64,000 nucleotides of DNA from an uncultured Bacteroidales bacterium (GCA_934725015.1 CAKVAS010000005.1:132499-196498), one strand, 5' to 3'; counted from the first letter of the stretch, positions 8,220-17,020 are shown. Notes: generated from the letters alone by a model not told the origin. Made by a program: numbers and translations.

Positions 8220-9614
8220 TTGGTCAAAAGAAAAAATATAATATTTTTAGTTATCGTGGCGGCGGCGGTCGTCGCGGCGGTGGCGGTTCCGGCCACGAGG
8301 CTGCACGGAACGGGACAGAAGCAGACCGTGACGGAGGAGACCGAGGATACGGTGTTCCTGAACAGTGTGCTGACAAATGCGATGTCGGAAGTGGAGGCAC
8401 TCGAAAAGATGGACAAAAAAGTCGAACGGTATATGCAGTACTGGCACATCCACGGGGCGCAGCTTGCGGTGATGCGCAGCGATTCCCTGCTCTACTGCAA
8501 GGGCTACGGCATTGCCGACGACAGCCTCTGCCTGTTCTGCGACAGGGACTCCACGGACGGATGCAGAAGGACCGGGGTGTCGGTCGGGATGACCCCTGGA
8601 CACATCATGAGAGTGGCGTCCGTCTCCAAGCTCATCACCGCAGCCGGCATCATGAAGCTTCAGGAAGAAGGGCTTCTGCACCTGTCGGACACGGTGTTCG
8701 GCCCGCACGGAATACTCCGGGACTCGCTTTATACCGAGGCCATCAGCAACATGAACGACTACTCGAAGATTACAGTCGAGCACCTTCTGCGCCATCAGGC
8801 CGGATTCCGCCGAGACCCTGTTTTCTCCGCGAACGACGTGCGCAGGCAGATGGGACTGGACAGGTGTCCTGAACTTGACGACTACTCGCGGCTGGTTCTT
8901 TCCCGCAGGCTAAGATACGAGCCGGGAGGCTCGCAGACCTATTCGAACTACGGGTATATGCTGCTGTCGAGGATAATAGAGACCGTCTCCGGGATGGGCT
9001 ACGAGGATTTCATCCAGACAAAGGTGCTGCATCCGGCCGGATGCTGGGATATGCACATAGCCGGGAACTACTATCGGGACAAGCGCCCGAACGAGGTGCG
9101 CTATTTCGTGCACGAGGGCGACGGAAAGCAGGTTCAGGAATACAACGGGAGCGGACGCATGGTCGAGAGGTGCTACGGCGGGAACGACATCAATCTCCTG
9201 AGCGGAGCAGGGGCGTGGGTATGCTCCGCGGCAGAGCTTGCAAGGTTCGTGGCCTCGATTGACGGGGTGCCGGAGTCGGTTCCTGACGTGCTCGACGAGG
9301 AAAGCGTCGGACAGATGACGGAATACATCGACTCGAACACCTATTCCCTCGGCTGGAACGACACCAACCCGCGCAAGGGATGGGTCCGCACGGGAACGCT
9401 TGCGGGCACGAACGCAGTCATCAAGTATTTTCCGGACGGGGAATGTTGGATCTGGCTCACGAACACGAGCACATGGAAGGGGCCGAGCCACCTGAGATAC
9501 ACCGCGACGCTCTTCGACCAGCTCCGCCGCGACTACTCCGCCAAACTTCCCACCCAAAACCTGTTCGCCCCGCAAATGGACAGGCACAAAGATTCCTCGC
9601 TTCGCTCGGAATGA
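8220..9614 (+). CDS. Serine hydrolase, class C beta-lactamase/PBP-like, membrane-anchored
   Basis: A 464-aa protein with N-terminal signal anchor (VKRKN then about 20 hydrophobic residues) and a beta-lactamase-fold domain. Ser134-Val-Ser-Lys137 gives the nucleophile motif SxxK and Tyr241-Ser-Asn243 the YxN motif; an HxG/KTG-like strand appears as WVRTGTLAGT. It probably acts on peptidoglycan peptides or as an esterase in the periplasm. The only start that keeps the basic N-terminus is a TTG at 8220. No in-frame ATG lies upstream before the stop at 8181, so the start is unusual and less certain. Confidence 0.78.
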   Translation: MVKRKNIIFLVIVAAAVVAAVAVPATRLHGTGQKQTVTEETEDTVFLNSVLTNAMSEVEALEKMDKKVERYMQYWHIHGAQLAVMRSDSLLYCKGYGIADDSLCLFCDRDSTDGCRRTGVSVGMTPGHIMRVASVSKLITAAGIMKLQEEGLLHLSDTVFGPHGILRDSLYTEAISNMNDYSKITVEHLLRHQAGFRRDPVFSANDVRRQMGLDRCPELDDYSRLVLSRRLRYEPGGSQTYSNYGYMLLSRIIETVSGMGYEDFIQTKVLHPAGCWDMHIAGNYYRDKRPNEVRYFVHEGDGKQVQEYNGSGRMVERCYGGNDINLLSGAGAWVCSAAELARFVASIDGVPESVPDVLDEESVGQMTEYIDSNTYSLGWNDTNPRKGWVRTGTLAGTNAVIKYFPDGECWIWLTNTSTWKGPSHLRYTATLFDQLRRDYSAKLPTQNLFAPQMDRHKDSSLRSE

Positions 9615-9617
9615 CAG

Positions 9618-10229
9618 TTAAAATAAACCGAAGAGCTGGGCATCTATACGATCCGTTATCGAAGAAAAGTCCTCCGGGCGGTTCTCGAAGTCGAGATTGT
9701 CACCCTCGATGGTGATGACCCGGCCGGGATAGGACGCTATCCACTGCTCGTAGAGGTCGTTCAGCCCGGTGAGGTACTCGATGCTCATCCCCTTCTCATA
9801 GTCACGTCCCCTCTTTGCAATCTGCGAGACGAGGTGGGAAATCGAGGAGCGGATGTAAATAAGCAAATCCGGATATTTAACTGAAGACATCACCACATGG
9901 AAGAGTTCCATGTAGGTGTTGAAGTCACGCTCGGAAAGGTTGCCCATCAGATAGTTGTTGCGGACGAATATTTCCACGCCCTCGAATATCGTGCGGTCCT
10001 GGACAATGGTCTCGCGGCTCTTGGCAATAGCCATCACGTCCTTGAGACGCTGCGCGAGGAAGTATGTCTCAAGATTATAGGACCAGCGCGGAATGTCCGT
10101 GTAGTAGTCCTCCAGATAGGGGTTGTAGGTCACGGCCTCGAACCTGGGAGTCCATCCGTAGTGTTCGGCCAGCATACGCGTGAGAGTAGTCTTGCCGCAT
10201 CCTATGTTTCCGGCGATACCGATGTGCAT
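9618..10229 (-). CDS. Deoxynucleoside kinase (dNK family)
   Basis: A 203-aa cytoplasmic kinase that phosphorylates deoxynucleosides for dNTP salvage. P-loop GNIGCGKTT spans residues 7-15. The DRT-like block (VQDRTIFEGVEIF) and the downstream arginine-rich LID (QIAKRGRDYEKGMS) fit deoxyadenosine/deoxyguanosine kinases. It is the last gene of the rplY-pth-dNK operon, starting 2 nt after the pth stop. Base specificity cannot be set from sequence alone. Confidence 0.88.
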   Translation of the reverse strand: MHIGIAGNIGCGKTTLTRMLAEHYGWTPRFEAVTYNPYLEDYYTDIPRWSYNLETYFLAQRLKDVMAIAKSRETIVQDRTIFEGVEIFVRNNYLMGNLSERDFNTYMELFHVVMSSVKYPDLLIYIRSSISHLVSQIAKRGRDYEKGMSIEYLTGLNDLYEQWIASYPGRVITIEGDNLDFENRPEDFSSITDRIDAQLFGLF

Positions 10230-10231
10230 GA

Positions 10232-10822
10232 TTATTCAGTTTTTGCAGGTGGAATTTCTATTTTGCAGTTGGTCGAGTTCATCGCCCTCTCGACGCCGAT
10301 TGTGGCGAAGGCCTTTACGCCGGCTATCACCTTGTCGCTGATCAGCGGCATCACCTTCAGTTCTTCGTCGCTCAGTTTCCCGAGCACGAAATCGACCTGA
10401 TGTCCCCGGCTGAAATCATTGCCGATTCCGAGACGAATCCGCGCATATTCCTGACTTCCGAGAAGCTCGGTGATGTTCTTGAGCCCGTTGTGACCGCCGT
10501 CGCTGCCGTTCTTTCGCATACGGATGGTTCCGAACGGAAGATTGAGGTCGTCGGAAATGACGATGATGTTTTCTATCGGAATGTTCTTCTCCTGCATCCA
10601 GTACCTGACGGCCTTGCCGCTGAGGTTCATGTAGGTGGACGGCTTCAGGAGAATAAACCTGTGTCCCTTGAACGGAACTTCGGCGATGTCTCCGTAGCGT
10701 TCTGTGTGAAAAACGGCGTTGGATGCCTTCGCGAAGGCATCCAACACTATAAATCCCATGTTGTGCCGGGTGTTTTCATATTCGGAACCTATGTTTCCGA
10801 GCCCGACTACAAGACAGTTCAT
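10232..10822 (-). CDS. pth: Peptidyl-tRNA hydrolase
   Basis: Releases tRNA from peptidyl-tRNAs that drop off the ribosome. The 196 aa begin with the family motif VVGLGNIGSEYENTRHNMGF, in which His20 is catalytic. The second motif SDDLNLPFGTIRMRKNGSDG and then GGHNGLKN carries the catalytic Asp and the substrate-binding loop. It follows rplY by 18 nt, the common rplY-pth arrangement. Confidence 0.96.
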   Translation of the reverse strand: MNCLVVGLGNIGSEYENTRHNMGFIVLDAFAKASNAVFHTERYGDIAEVPFKGHRFILLKPSTYMNLSGKAVRYWMQEKNIPIENIIVISDDLNLPFGTIRMRKNGSDGGHNGLKNITELLGSQEYARIRLGIGNDFSRGHQVDFVLGKLSDEELKVMPLISDKVIAGVKAFATIGVERAMNSTNCKIEIPPAKTE

Positions 10823-10840
10823 CTTTCAGACAATTCCTGA

Positions 10841-11416
10841 TTATTCAGCCTGGGCAGCCTGAGCGGATGCACGGGTAGGACGTACTGAGCAGATGATTGT
10901 TGCCTTAGGAGAAACGATGGTGACACCCTCGTAGTGGAGGTCGCCGGCCACAATCTGCTTGCCGATGAGGAGAGGAGTACAATCAACCTCAAGCGTGTCA
11001 GGAAGTTCGTGGAGCATGGCGCTGACCTTGAGCTTGCGCGCTGAAACGAGAAGCTTACCGCCGGCCTTCACACCCTCTGCGTGACCCGTAACGACAACCG
11101 GAACGTCAATTACGACAGGCTTGGTATCGTTCACAGCGAGGAAATCGACATGGAGGCACTGGTCCTCTACCGGATGCCACTGAAGCTCATGAAGAACGGC
11201 GTTGATTTTCTGTCCGTTGCTGAGTTCGAGGTCGATGATGTATGAGTTCGGAGTGTGGGTGATTGGCCTGAGAGCCTTGGCGTCAACCGCAAAGTGGATG
11301 TTCTCCATTCCGAGTCCGTAGATGTTGCAAGGCACGAGTCCTTCCTTGCGGAGAGCCTTGATGGCCTTCTTTCCGACAGCTTCACGAAGCTGCCCCTTCA
11401 ATTCAATGTGTTTCAT
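10841..11416 (-). CDS. rplY: 50S ribosomal protein L25 (general stress protein Ctc type)
   Basis: A 191-aa 5S rRNA-binding ribosomal protein of the long Ctc/TL5 type. The N-terminal L25 domain (about 1-90) has the usual GKKAIKALRKEGLVPCNIYG, with a C-terminal beta domain (ADLHYEGVTIVSP-type block) and an Ala/Gln-rich tail. It is the first gene of the operon with pth and a deoxynucleoside kinase. Its promoter lies about 220 nt upstream and the long leader is highly structured (11452-11635), suggesting leader control. Confidence 0.95.
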   Translation of the reverse strand: MKHIELKGQLREAVGKKAIKALRKEGLVPCNIYGLGMENIHFAVDAKALRPITHTPNSYIIDLELSNGQKINAVLHELQWHPVEDQCLHVDFLAVNDTKPVVIDVPVVVTGHAEGVKAGGKLLVSARKLKVSAMLHELPDTLEVDCTPLLIGKQIVAGDLHYEGVTIVSPKATIICSVRPTRASAQAAQAE

Positions 11417-11451
11417 TGTTTTTAAATTAAAATGTGTTACTCAGCTCCGTT

Positions 11452-11574
11452 GCGGAACTCCATAAAAAGCGCATCGCGGCGTTGCACTCCCCGGCAGAAT
11501 CCTCACAACCATCAAGGTTGCTGCGGTTCATCCGCATCGTGCGCCTTGCGCTGCATCTTTTTATGAAGTTCCGC
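11452..11574 (-). repeat. Palindromic intergenic repeat, copy 2, in the rplY leader
   Basis: A long imperfect hairpin: left arm 11452-11472 (GCGGAACTCCATAAAAAG...) pairs with right arm 11553-11574 (...CTTTTTATGAAGTTCCGC). The shared core at 11499-11526 reads, on the minus strand, GCAGCAACCTTGATGGTTGTGAGGAT in two parts around a small loop. It lies inside the predicted 5' leader of rplY, directly before the start codon region. Confidence 0.6.
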
Positions 11575-11597
11575 CTCCCCTTGCGAGGCTGACGGAA

Positions 11598-11635
11598 CCC
11601 CATTGCACCAAAAAGTCCAGTGACTTTTTATGGGG
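11598..11635 (-). promoter_or_regulatory. Structured start of the rplY leader RNA
   Basis: Two nested helices fall just after the predicted transcription start: CCCCAT/ATGGGG (11598-11603 with 11630-11635) outside, and an 8-bp AAAAAGTC/GACTTTTT stem (11610-11617 with 11622-11629) with a 4-nt loop inside. Possible leader regulation or 5'-end stabilisation of the rplY mRNA; no known riboswitch class was recognised. Confidence 0.4.
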
Positions 11636-11638
11636 CTG

Positions 11639-11669
11639 CAAAGATACTATTTTTTTTTATATTCAACAA
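11639..11669 (-). promoter_or_regulatory. Promoter of the rplY-pth-dNK operon
   Basis: On the minus strand, TATCTTTG (11646-11639) fits the -7 consensus TAnnTTTG. A TTGTTG stretch (11669-11664) 17 bp upstream may serve as -33; the usual spacing is about 19. An A/T tract lies between them. Confidence 0.5.
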
Positions 11670-11704
11670 CATGGGTTCAAACTTGGCAAAAGTTGTCTTA
11701 AAGT

Positions 11705-11763
11705 GTATGGGGCAGGAGACCTTCGCTCATGAAAAAAATCGTTCAGGCTCTCCTGCCCCATAC
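11705..11763. terminator. Perfect 15-bp inverted repeat, probable terminator of the C11 peptidase gene
   Basis: GTATGGGGCAGGAGA (11705-11719) is exactly complementary to 11749-11763, with a 29-nt loop. The pairing resumes weakly outside it (AAGTTG near 11690 with CAACTT near 11770). It lies 44 nt past the stop of the C11 peptidase gene on the minus strand. No clear U-run follows, so it may be a processing or stability element rather than an intrinsic terminator. Confidence 0.45.
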
Positions 11764-11806
11764 GCTCCGCAACTTCTACAAGGGAGCTGTTACAACATCT
11801 CATTAA

Positions 11807-13120
11807 CTACTTCACAAGACCCGTCGCCTTGTTCCAGGAAAGTTCCTTATAATAATTATTAAGGTAACTGCGCTCGGGGTACGGCAGGTACATGCTCAGT
11901 CCGCTGTAGCTGCTGATTTTGAAGTCGCTCATGAACCACTCCGTCGAAGCCCTGTAGGCGACGCACTGTCCGAGAGCCCAGTCGATGTCGGCGAGTTCGA
12001 TTTCGGTCGCACCGGAGGCGACCATCACGCTCCTGAAGTCGTAGAACCATTTCTGCTTGTCCCTGTAGCGGTTGCGGAAAAACTGCTGAAGGGAGGTCTT
12101 GTCGCAGCTGTCGTAATTCACGTCATGCGAGCGGAACACGGAGCGGCACACTGCGGCAAGCGCGTCGATGCGTGAGCAGTCAATCATGGAGATTGTCGCG
12201 GACTTATATTGCCCGCTCTGATTCTCGTAAAGGCTGTAGAAGTCCTCGCAGACGGCCTCGGGATCCGGAGCATCGGATTTCAGAAGCCGCTCCACAAGCC
12301 GGCTGTAGTCCATTCCGTCGCCTAAAATCTCAGTCTGGGAGGCGCACATCCAGCGGCATTTGTCCTTCAGCTCGTATGCGACCTCGACTCCGCCCATATA
12401 GCAGGCGTCGAAGATGATGTAGTCCAGTTTGAACGGAATGGCCTCGGCCAGTTCGACGATGTCGGTCTCATAGGCGTTCTTGTGCGTCCCGTCCGTCCAT
12501 GTAGAGCCTATGCTCTTCACCGCCGGGCCGTCGTCCTCACGATGGACATAGGGCACGGGGGCGTTTGCGCGGCGGCCTCTCTTCCTGCCGGACTTACCTG
12601 CCGACCAGACATCCGCCGTTGTGCCCTCGAACCGTTCAGGCAGGGCGAGATAGCCGGGCGGGACCCAGCCGGAGCCGTGAGAGGAGAGCAGCAGGCCGTA
12701 GCTGTCCGCATGATACTCATCCCTGATGCAGTTTAGCGCTTTCGCGATGTTCCCGCCCGTGTTAGGGATGTCCCCCTCGCCGAAGGTCATGACATTGGCA
12801 CGGACGAGGTCGCCGGCATGATTAAGATAAATCCTCACGAGAGAGGGAATTTCCGGAGTTCCGTCGGCATTCACTCCGTGGCTGTAGAGAAAGAACAGGT
12901 TCTCCTCGTCCCCGCCGGCCGGAATGTAGCCGCAGGACACCTCCTTTATGTTCTTTTTCAGATAGGAGTCCAGATCGTTGCAGCCGAAGCTCATCATCAC
13001 GAAAGCATGGATGTGATTGTGCCGCACGACTACCTCCGTTTCGGTGACGACCTTCGTGCAGGCGCCGAGCGAGAGGAGAGCCGCGACGGAGAAAAGTATA
13101 TTTCGTATCATTGTCTTCAT
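11807..13120 (-). CDS. Clostripain-family (C11) cysteine peptidase lipoprotein
   Basis: A 437-aa surface or periplasmic lipoprotein (lipobox SLGAC, Cys21) with a caspase-like C11 fold. The catalytic dyad is visible as His148 in SSHGSGW and Cys240 in FDACYMGGVE, each at the end of a hydrophobic strand. Relatives cleave after Arg or Lys and are often self-activated at internal basic sites; a basic stretch (SGRKRGRRA) lies between His and Cys. The gene diverges from the M49 dipeptidyl peptidase gene, so two peptidase lipoproteins share an intergenic region. Confidence 0.88.
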   Translation of the reverse strand: MKTMIRNILFSVAALLSLGACTKVVTETEVVVRHNHIHAFVMMSFGCNDLDSYLKKNIKEVSCGYIPAGGDEENLFFLYSHGVNADGTPEIPSLVRIYLNHAGDLVRANVMTFGEGDIPNTGGNIAKALNCIRDEYHADSYGLLLSSHGSGWVPPGYLALPERFEGTTADVWSAGKSGRKRGRRANAPVPYVHREDDGPAVKSIGSTWTDGTHKNAYETDIVELAEAIPFKLDYIIFDACYMGGVEVAYELKDKCRWMCASQTEILGDGMDYSRLVERLLKSDAPDPEAVCEDFYSLYENQSGQYKSATISMIDCSRIDALAAVCRSVFRSHDVNYDSCDKTSLQQFFRNRYRDKQKWFYDFRSVMVASGATEIELADIDWALGQCVAYRASTEWFMSDFKISSYSGLSMYLPYPERSYLNNYYKELSWNKATGLVK

Positions 13121-13164
13121 ATTCCCATATTTTTCCTAAATTTGTCAGATATTCTTCAAATCCG

Positions 13165-13172
13165 CAAAGGTA
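13165..13172 (-). promoter_or_regulatory. Possible -7 box for the C11 peptidase gene
   Basis: TACCTTTG on the minus strand matches TAnnTTTG and lies about 45 nt before the ATG at 13120. No convincing -33 element is visible at 19 bp. Confidence 0.35.
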
Positions 13173-13248
13173 CGAAAAATCTTCGTATCACGCGGTTTCG
13201 GGGATATGCATTTGTCGCATAATATATCAAAAGTAGGGATATTACAAT

Positions 13249-15243
13249 ATGAAAACTGTAGTGAAAATGATTGCAGCAGCAGCGATTATGGGCTGTGCCG
13301 TGTCGTGCGGCGCTCCGAAGGACGAGGTGCCGGCCGACTTCAGGTATCTGATTGACGAGTTCGCCGACCTGAAGATTATGAGATACCGCGTGCCGGGATG
13401 GAACGCACTGAGTCTCAAGCAGAAGGAATATGTCTATCACCTGAGCGAGGCGGCGAAATACGGACGCGACATCCTCTGGAACCAGAACTGCGCGGTGAAC
13501 CTGCCGGTGCGTCATGTGCTTGAGGACATAATCGAAAAATACGACGGCGACAAGGAGTGTAAGGAATATGCCGATTTCCTGGTCTATGCCAAGAGGGTGT
13601 TCTTCAGCAACGGAATACACCACCACTACGCCGAGGAAAAGTTCTTCCCGGAGTGCTCACGCGAGTACTTCGCAAGCCTTATGGCGGCCGTCGGCGACGA
13701 GGATGACGAACTGCTTGAGGCAATCTATTCCCCGACGCTCTACCGCTGGAGAAAGACCGACGAGGGAGACATCGTGAAGGGCTCGTCGGTGAACTTCTAC
13801 GAGGGCGTGAACAGAAAGGAAGTCGATGACTTCTATGCCGCGCTCGCCGACCCGAACGACCCGGAACCGGTTTCATATGGGCTCAACAGCAAGCTCGTAA
13901 AGGGGGCGGACGGGGTAATCCGGGAGGAAGTCTATCGTATCGACGGACTGTACGGAGCGGCCATATCGAAGATTGTCGGGGAGCTCGAACTCGCGGCCGA
14001 GGCCGCCGAGAGCGAGATTCAGAAGCAGTACATCGCGACGCTGGTCGATTACTACCGCACGGGTGACCTGCGCCTTTGGGACAAGTACAACGTCGAATGG
14101 GTGAAGGACACGCTCGGTACGGTGGACTTCATCAACGGCTTCATCGAGGACTACAACGACCCTCTCGGACGCAAGGCCACTTGGGAGGGACTCGTGAACG
14201 TCCGTGACGAGGAGGCCTCGCAGCGCACGGTGAAGCTCTCGGAGAACGCGCAGTGGTTCGAGGACCACTCCCCCGTCGATGCAAGGTTCAGGAAGCCTGC
14301 GGTCAAGGGAATCTCCGCGAAGGTAATCGATGCGGTGACGCTCGCCGGAGACTGCTATCCTGCCACCCCTATCGGAATCAACCTCCCCAACGCCGACTGG
14401 ATCAGGCGCGAGCACGGCTCCAAGTCCGTGACCATCGCGAACATAACCCACGCCTACGACTTCGCGGCGCAGGAGTCGCCCAAGAGCACGCTCACGGAAT
14501 TTGCCTGGGACGAGGAGGAAATCGCGGCGGCGAAGAAATACCTCGCCCTCACCGACGAGATTCACACCGACCTGCACGAATGCCTCGGTCACGGCAGCGG
14601 GCAGCTTCTTCCGGGGACTTCGCCGAACGCGCTCGGAGAGTTCAGCTCCACCCTTGAGGAGACCCGCGCAGACCTCTTCGGACTCTACTACATGGCAGAC
14701 CCGAAACTCGTCGAACTCGGCATCCTTCCGGACGGCGAGGCCTACAAGGCAATGTACGCCAACTACATACGCAACGGCCTGCTCGTGCAGTTCTCACGTG
14801 TCGAGCTCGGCAAGAAGAACACCGAGGCGCACATGCAGAACCGCAAGCTGATTGCCCATTGGTGCTACGACAAGGGACTGGAGAACAAGGTGATAGAGAA
14901 GAGGATACGCGACGGAAAGACCTATTTCGTGGTGAACGACTACCCGGCGCTGCGGGGTCTGTTCGGCGACCTGCTCGCGGAAATCCAGCGAATAAAGTCC
15001 GAGGGCGACTACGCGGCCGGCAAGGCTATGGTCGAGAAGTATGCCGTGAACATCGACTACGACCTCCACAAGGAGATTCTCGAACGCTACGCCGCCCTGA
15101 ACCTCAAGCCTTACGGGGGCTTCGTGAACCCGCGCATCGAGCCGGTGGAGAAGAACGGGAAGGTGGTTGACTACGCCATTTCCTACACCGACGGCTATCT
15201 GGAGCAGATGCTCGAATACGGTCATAAGTATAAGACTTTATAA
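13249..15243 (+). CDS. Dipeptidyl peptidase III (M49 family) lipoprotein
   Basis: A zinc exopeptidase removing dipeptides from peptide N-termini. The 664 aa start with a lipoprotein signal (Cys20, AVSC), so it acts outside the cytoplasm. The M49 zinc motif HECLGH begins at His443 and continues GSGQ; the third ligand lies in EETRAD (Glu470/471). Length and motif agree with bacterial DPP III of Bacteroides type. It probably feeds on oligopeptides together with the neighbouring C11 and M6 proteases; that link is inference. Confidence 0.92.
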   Translation: MKTVVKMIAAAAIMGCAVSCGAPKDEVPADFRYLIDEFADLKIMRYRVPGWNALSLKQKEYVYHLSEAAKYGRDILWNQNCAVNLPVRHVLEDIIEKYDGDKECKEYADFLVYAKRVFFSNGIHHHYAEEKFFPECSREYFASLMAAVGDEDDELLEAIYSPTLYRWRKTDEGDIVKGSSVNFYEGVNRKEVDDFYAALADPNDPEPVSYGLNSKLVKGADGVIREEVYRIDGLYGAAISKIVGELELAAEAAESEIQKQYIATLVDYYRTGDLRLWDKYNVEWVKDTLGTVDFINGFIEDYNDPLGRKATWEGLVNVRDEEASQRTVKLSENAQWFEDHSPVDARFRKPAVKGISAKVIDAVTLAGDCYPATPIGINLPNADWIRREHGSKSVTIANITHAYDFAAQESPKSTLTEFAWDEEEIAAAKKYLALTDEIHTDLHECLGHGSGQLLPGTSPNALGEFSSTLEETRADLFGLYYMADPKLVELGILPDGEAYKAMYANYIRNGLLVQFSRVELGKKNTEAHMQNRKLIAHWCYDKGLENKVIEKRIRDGKTYFVVNDYPALRGLFGDLLAEIQRIKSEGDYAAGKAMVEKYAVNIDYDLHKEILERYAALNLKPYGGFVNPRIEPVEKNGKVVDYAISYTDGYLEQMLEYGHKYKTL

Positions 15244-15310
15244 TGCCGGAGCAACCTTTTGGTTGTGAGGATTTTCCGCGAACGACAACGAAGTAATCCT
15301 CCGCCTTTAG
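15244..15310 (+). repeat. Palindromic intergenic repeat, copy 3
   Basis: Begins just after the DPP III stop. The core GGAGCAACC-TTTT-GGTTGTGAGG is followed by TTTTCCGC and CAACGAAGTAAT. Nearly the same sequence recurs about 123 bp downstream as copy 4. Placement fits a terminator or mRNA-stability role. Confidence 0.6.
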
Positions 15311-15366
15311 TACCCGGATGTCTGAATATCATAAAAGGATGAAGTACAAGGCGGAGCGAAGCGGAA

Positions 15367-15432
15367 ATACCGGAGCAACCTTTTGGTTGTGAGGATTTTC
15401 CGCAAGTGACAACGAAGTAATTCGCCTTTTAG
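15367..15432 (+). repeat. Palindromic intergenic repeat, copy 4, adjoining xerD
   Basis: Matches copy 3 over most of its length (GGAGCAACC loop GGTTGTGAGG, TTTTCCGC, GACAACGAAGTAAT) and ends at the xerD start, so it forms that gene's immediate leader. The spacer before it contains GGCGGAGCGAAGCGG, partly complementary to the ends of the repeats. Confidence 0.6.
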
Positions 15433-15433
15433 G

Positions 15434-16300
15434 ATGTTCAGACACGAAGAGGAGTACGAGTACTATCTGAAGATAGAATGTGCGATGTCGCCGAACACGG
15501 TGGCGTCGTACATTTCCGATCTGTCGTTCTTCTTCAGGGCGGCGGGCAAGGAGCCGGAGGAGATAGTTCCGGAGGACATAATCAGCTATTTCGCCGAGGG
15601 CACGGCCGTTTCCAAGCGCTCGCAGGCACGCATCCTGAGCTCGCTCCATTCTTTTTACAACTGGATGCTCATGGCGGGCAGGATGAAGGAAAATCCCTCA
15701 GACGCGGTGGAGGCTCCGAAGCTCGGTAAGTACCTGCCGGAAGTGCTGTCCGTGGAGGAGGTCGAAAAGCTCATCGGAGCCGTGGATTTGAGCTCGCCGT
15801 TCGGGAAGCGAGACAGGGCTATCCTTGAGGTTCTGTACGGGCTGGGGCTGAGGGTGTCGGAGTCCATATCCCTGAAAATCTCGGACTTCTGGTTCGACAA
15901 GGGATTCGTCAGCGTCATCGGCAAGGGCAACAAGCAGCGGCTCGTCCCGCTCGGGGACATGGCCCGCGACGCGGCGCTGGCCTACCTCGACGTGCGTGGG
16001 GAGGCGTCCGATCGGGACAGCGACGACATCCTGTTTCTGAACCGCTTCGGGAGGGGGCTCAGCCGGGTGGCGGTGTTCAACATGATTAAGTCGTATGCAA
16101 TGAAGGCCGGCATCAGCAAGGAAATTTCACCGCACACCCTGCGCCATTCGTTCGCAACGCATCTTGTCGAAAACGGGGCCGACCTGCGTGCGGTGCAGGA
16201 AATGCTCGGACATGAGAGCATCCTGACCACGGAGATTTACACGCACATCGACAGTTCGACCTGGCAGCGGAATATCCTCGACCACTTCCCGCGTCATTGA
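15434..16300 (+). CDS. xerD: Site-specific tyrosine recombinase XerD
   Basis: Resolves chromosome dimers at dif during division, normally with XerC. The 288 aa comprise an N-terminal SAM-like core-binding domain (about 1-90, NTVASYISDLSFFF) and a C-terminal catalytic domain. Catalytic residues seen: Arg140 (GLGLRVSE), His234 and Arg237 (HTLRHSFATH), His260 (LGHESI) and Tyr269 (TEIYTH). An integrase is the alternative, but the size and lack of mobile-element genes nearby favour the housekeeping enzyme. Confidence 0.88.
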   Translation: MFRHEEEYEYYLKIECAMSPNTVASYISDLSFFFRAAGKEPEEIVPEDIISYFAEGTAVSKRSQARILSSLHSFYNWMLMAGRMKENPSDAVEAPKLGKYLPEVLSVEEVEKLIGAVDLSSPFGKRDRAILEVLYGLGLRVSESISLKISDFWFDKGFVSVIGKGNKQRLVPLGDMARDAALAYLDVRGEASDRDSDDILFLNRFGRGLSRVAVFNMIKSYAMKAGISKEISPHTLRHSFATHLVENGADLRAVQEMLGHESILTTEIYTHIDSSTWQRNILDHFPRH

Positions 16301-16430
16301 TTTTGACATCTTTTTGGTCTATATTTACTTTCTCATCGGTCATGTTGTACCTCCAGTACCCCCACCCTCTTCAAAAATAAATCTATCCTCAAAAATCTAA
16401 TCCAAATCAGTCACAGCTTATTTCTCAAAC

Positions 16431-16883
16431 TTATTTGTAGGTCCTTCTGAGGAAGGCGAGGAGAAGGCGGCGGACGATGTAGGTCCGAGGCCAGAGCCTT
16501 GAGCAGAGTCTCCACGAAAACGAAGAACAGCTACATTCCTTTCCGGACGGGGCTATTCTTTTTTCCACGACGGCAAAGACATCCTCCGGATTCGCCCATT
16601 CAGTGCCCTTGCAGTTGCCGTCGCCCCGGAAGATGTAGGCGGAAGCCCTTTTCCCGATGCATCGGTGCAGGATGAACTTGCCGCGGAAGCGGAACAGCGC
16701 GACGTCGCCGCTTTTCAGGCCGTCCGCCGGCACGAACGGGCGGAGCAGCGCGGAGTCCTTCTCGTTGCGGAAAAACGGGAACATACTGCAACCCTTGACA
16801 TTAAGCAGGACATGGCCCGAGTTTTCGAGTTCGTCGAGGAGGTTCTCGAAAAATATGTCGTTAGGAATTACAATCTGTCCCAT
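16431..16883 (-). CDS. S24/S26-family peptidase-like protein
   Basis: A 150-aa protein with the signal-peptidase-like fold motifs VKGCSMFPFF (candidate nucleophile Ser) and GDVALFRFRGKFILHRCIG. His rather than Lys follows the second strand, as in the Ser-His type (ER/archaeal-like) S26 enzymes. The C-terminus is basic (VRRLLLAFLRRTYK), as in similar Bacteroidota proteins. No transmembrane anchor is evident. Substrate unknown. It is divergent from the M6 protease gene. Confidence 0.65.
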   Translation of the reverse strand: MGQIVIPNDIFFENLLDELENSGHVLLNVKGCSMFPFFRNEKDSALLRPFVPADGLKSGDVALFRFRGKFILHRCIGKRASAYIFRGDGNCKGTEWANPEDVFAVVEKRIAPSGKECSCSSFSWRLCSRLWPRTYIVRRLLLAFLRRTYK

Positions 16884-17020
16884 ATTACTTTCTCCATTTC
16901 GCTTTTGTCCGCATCGGATTTGCGAATTTCACAAATTTTGCGTAATTATGCAAGATTTTTCGACCGTGTCCGGAGCAATATGGCTCCAAGCGAGGACAGG
17001 AGAGCAAATAATTATATGAA

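Noticed and set aside
15434..16300. XerD as integrase of a mobile element carrying the Rhs cluster
   Set aside because: No attachment repeats or other mobility genes seen; size and motifs fit housekeeping XerD, and the gene is 5 kb from the cluster with housekeeping nadE between.
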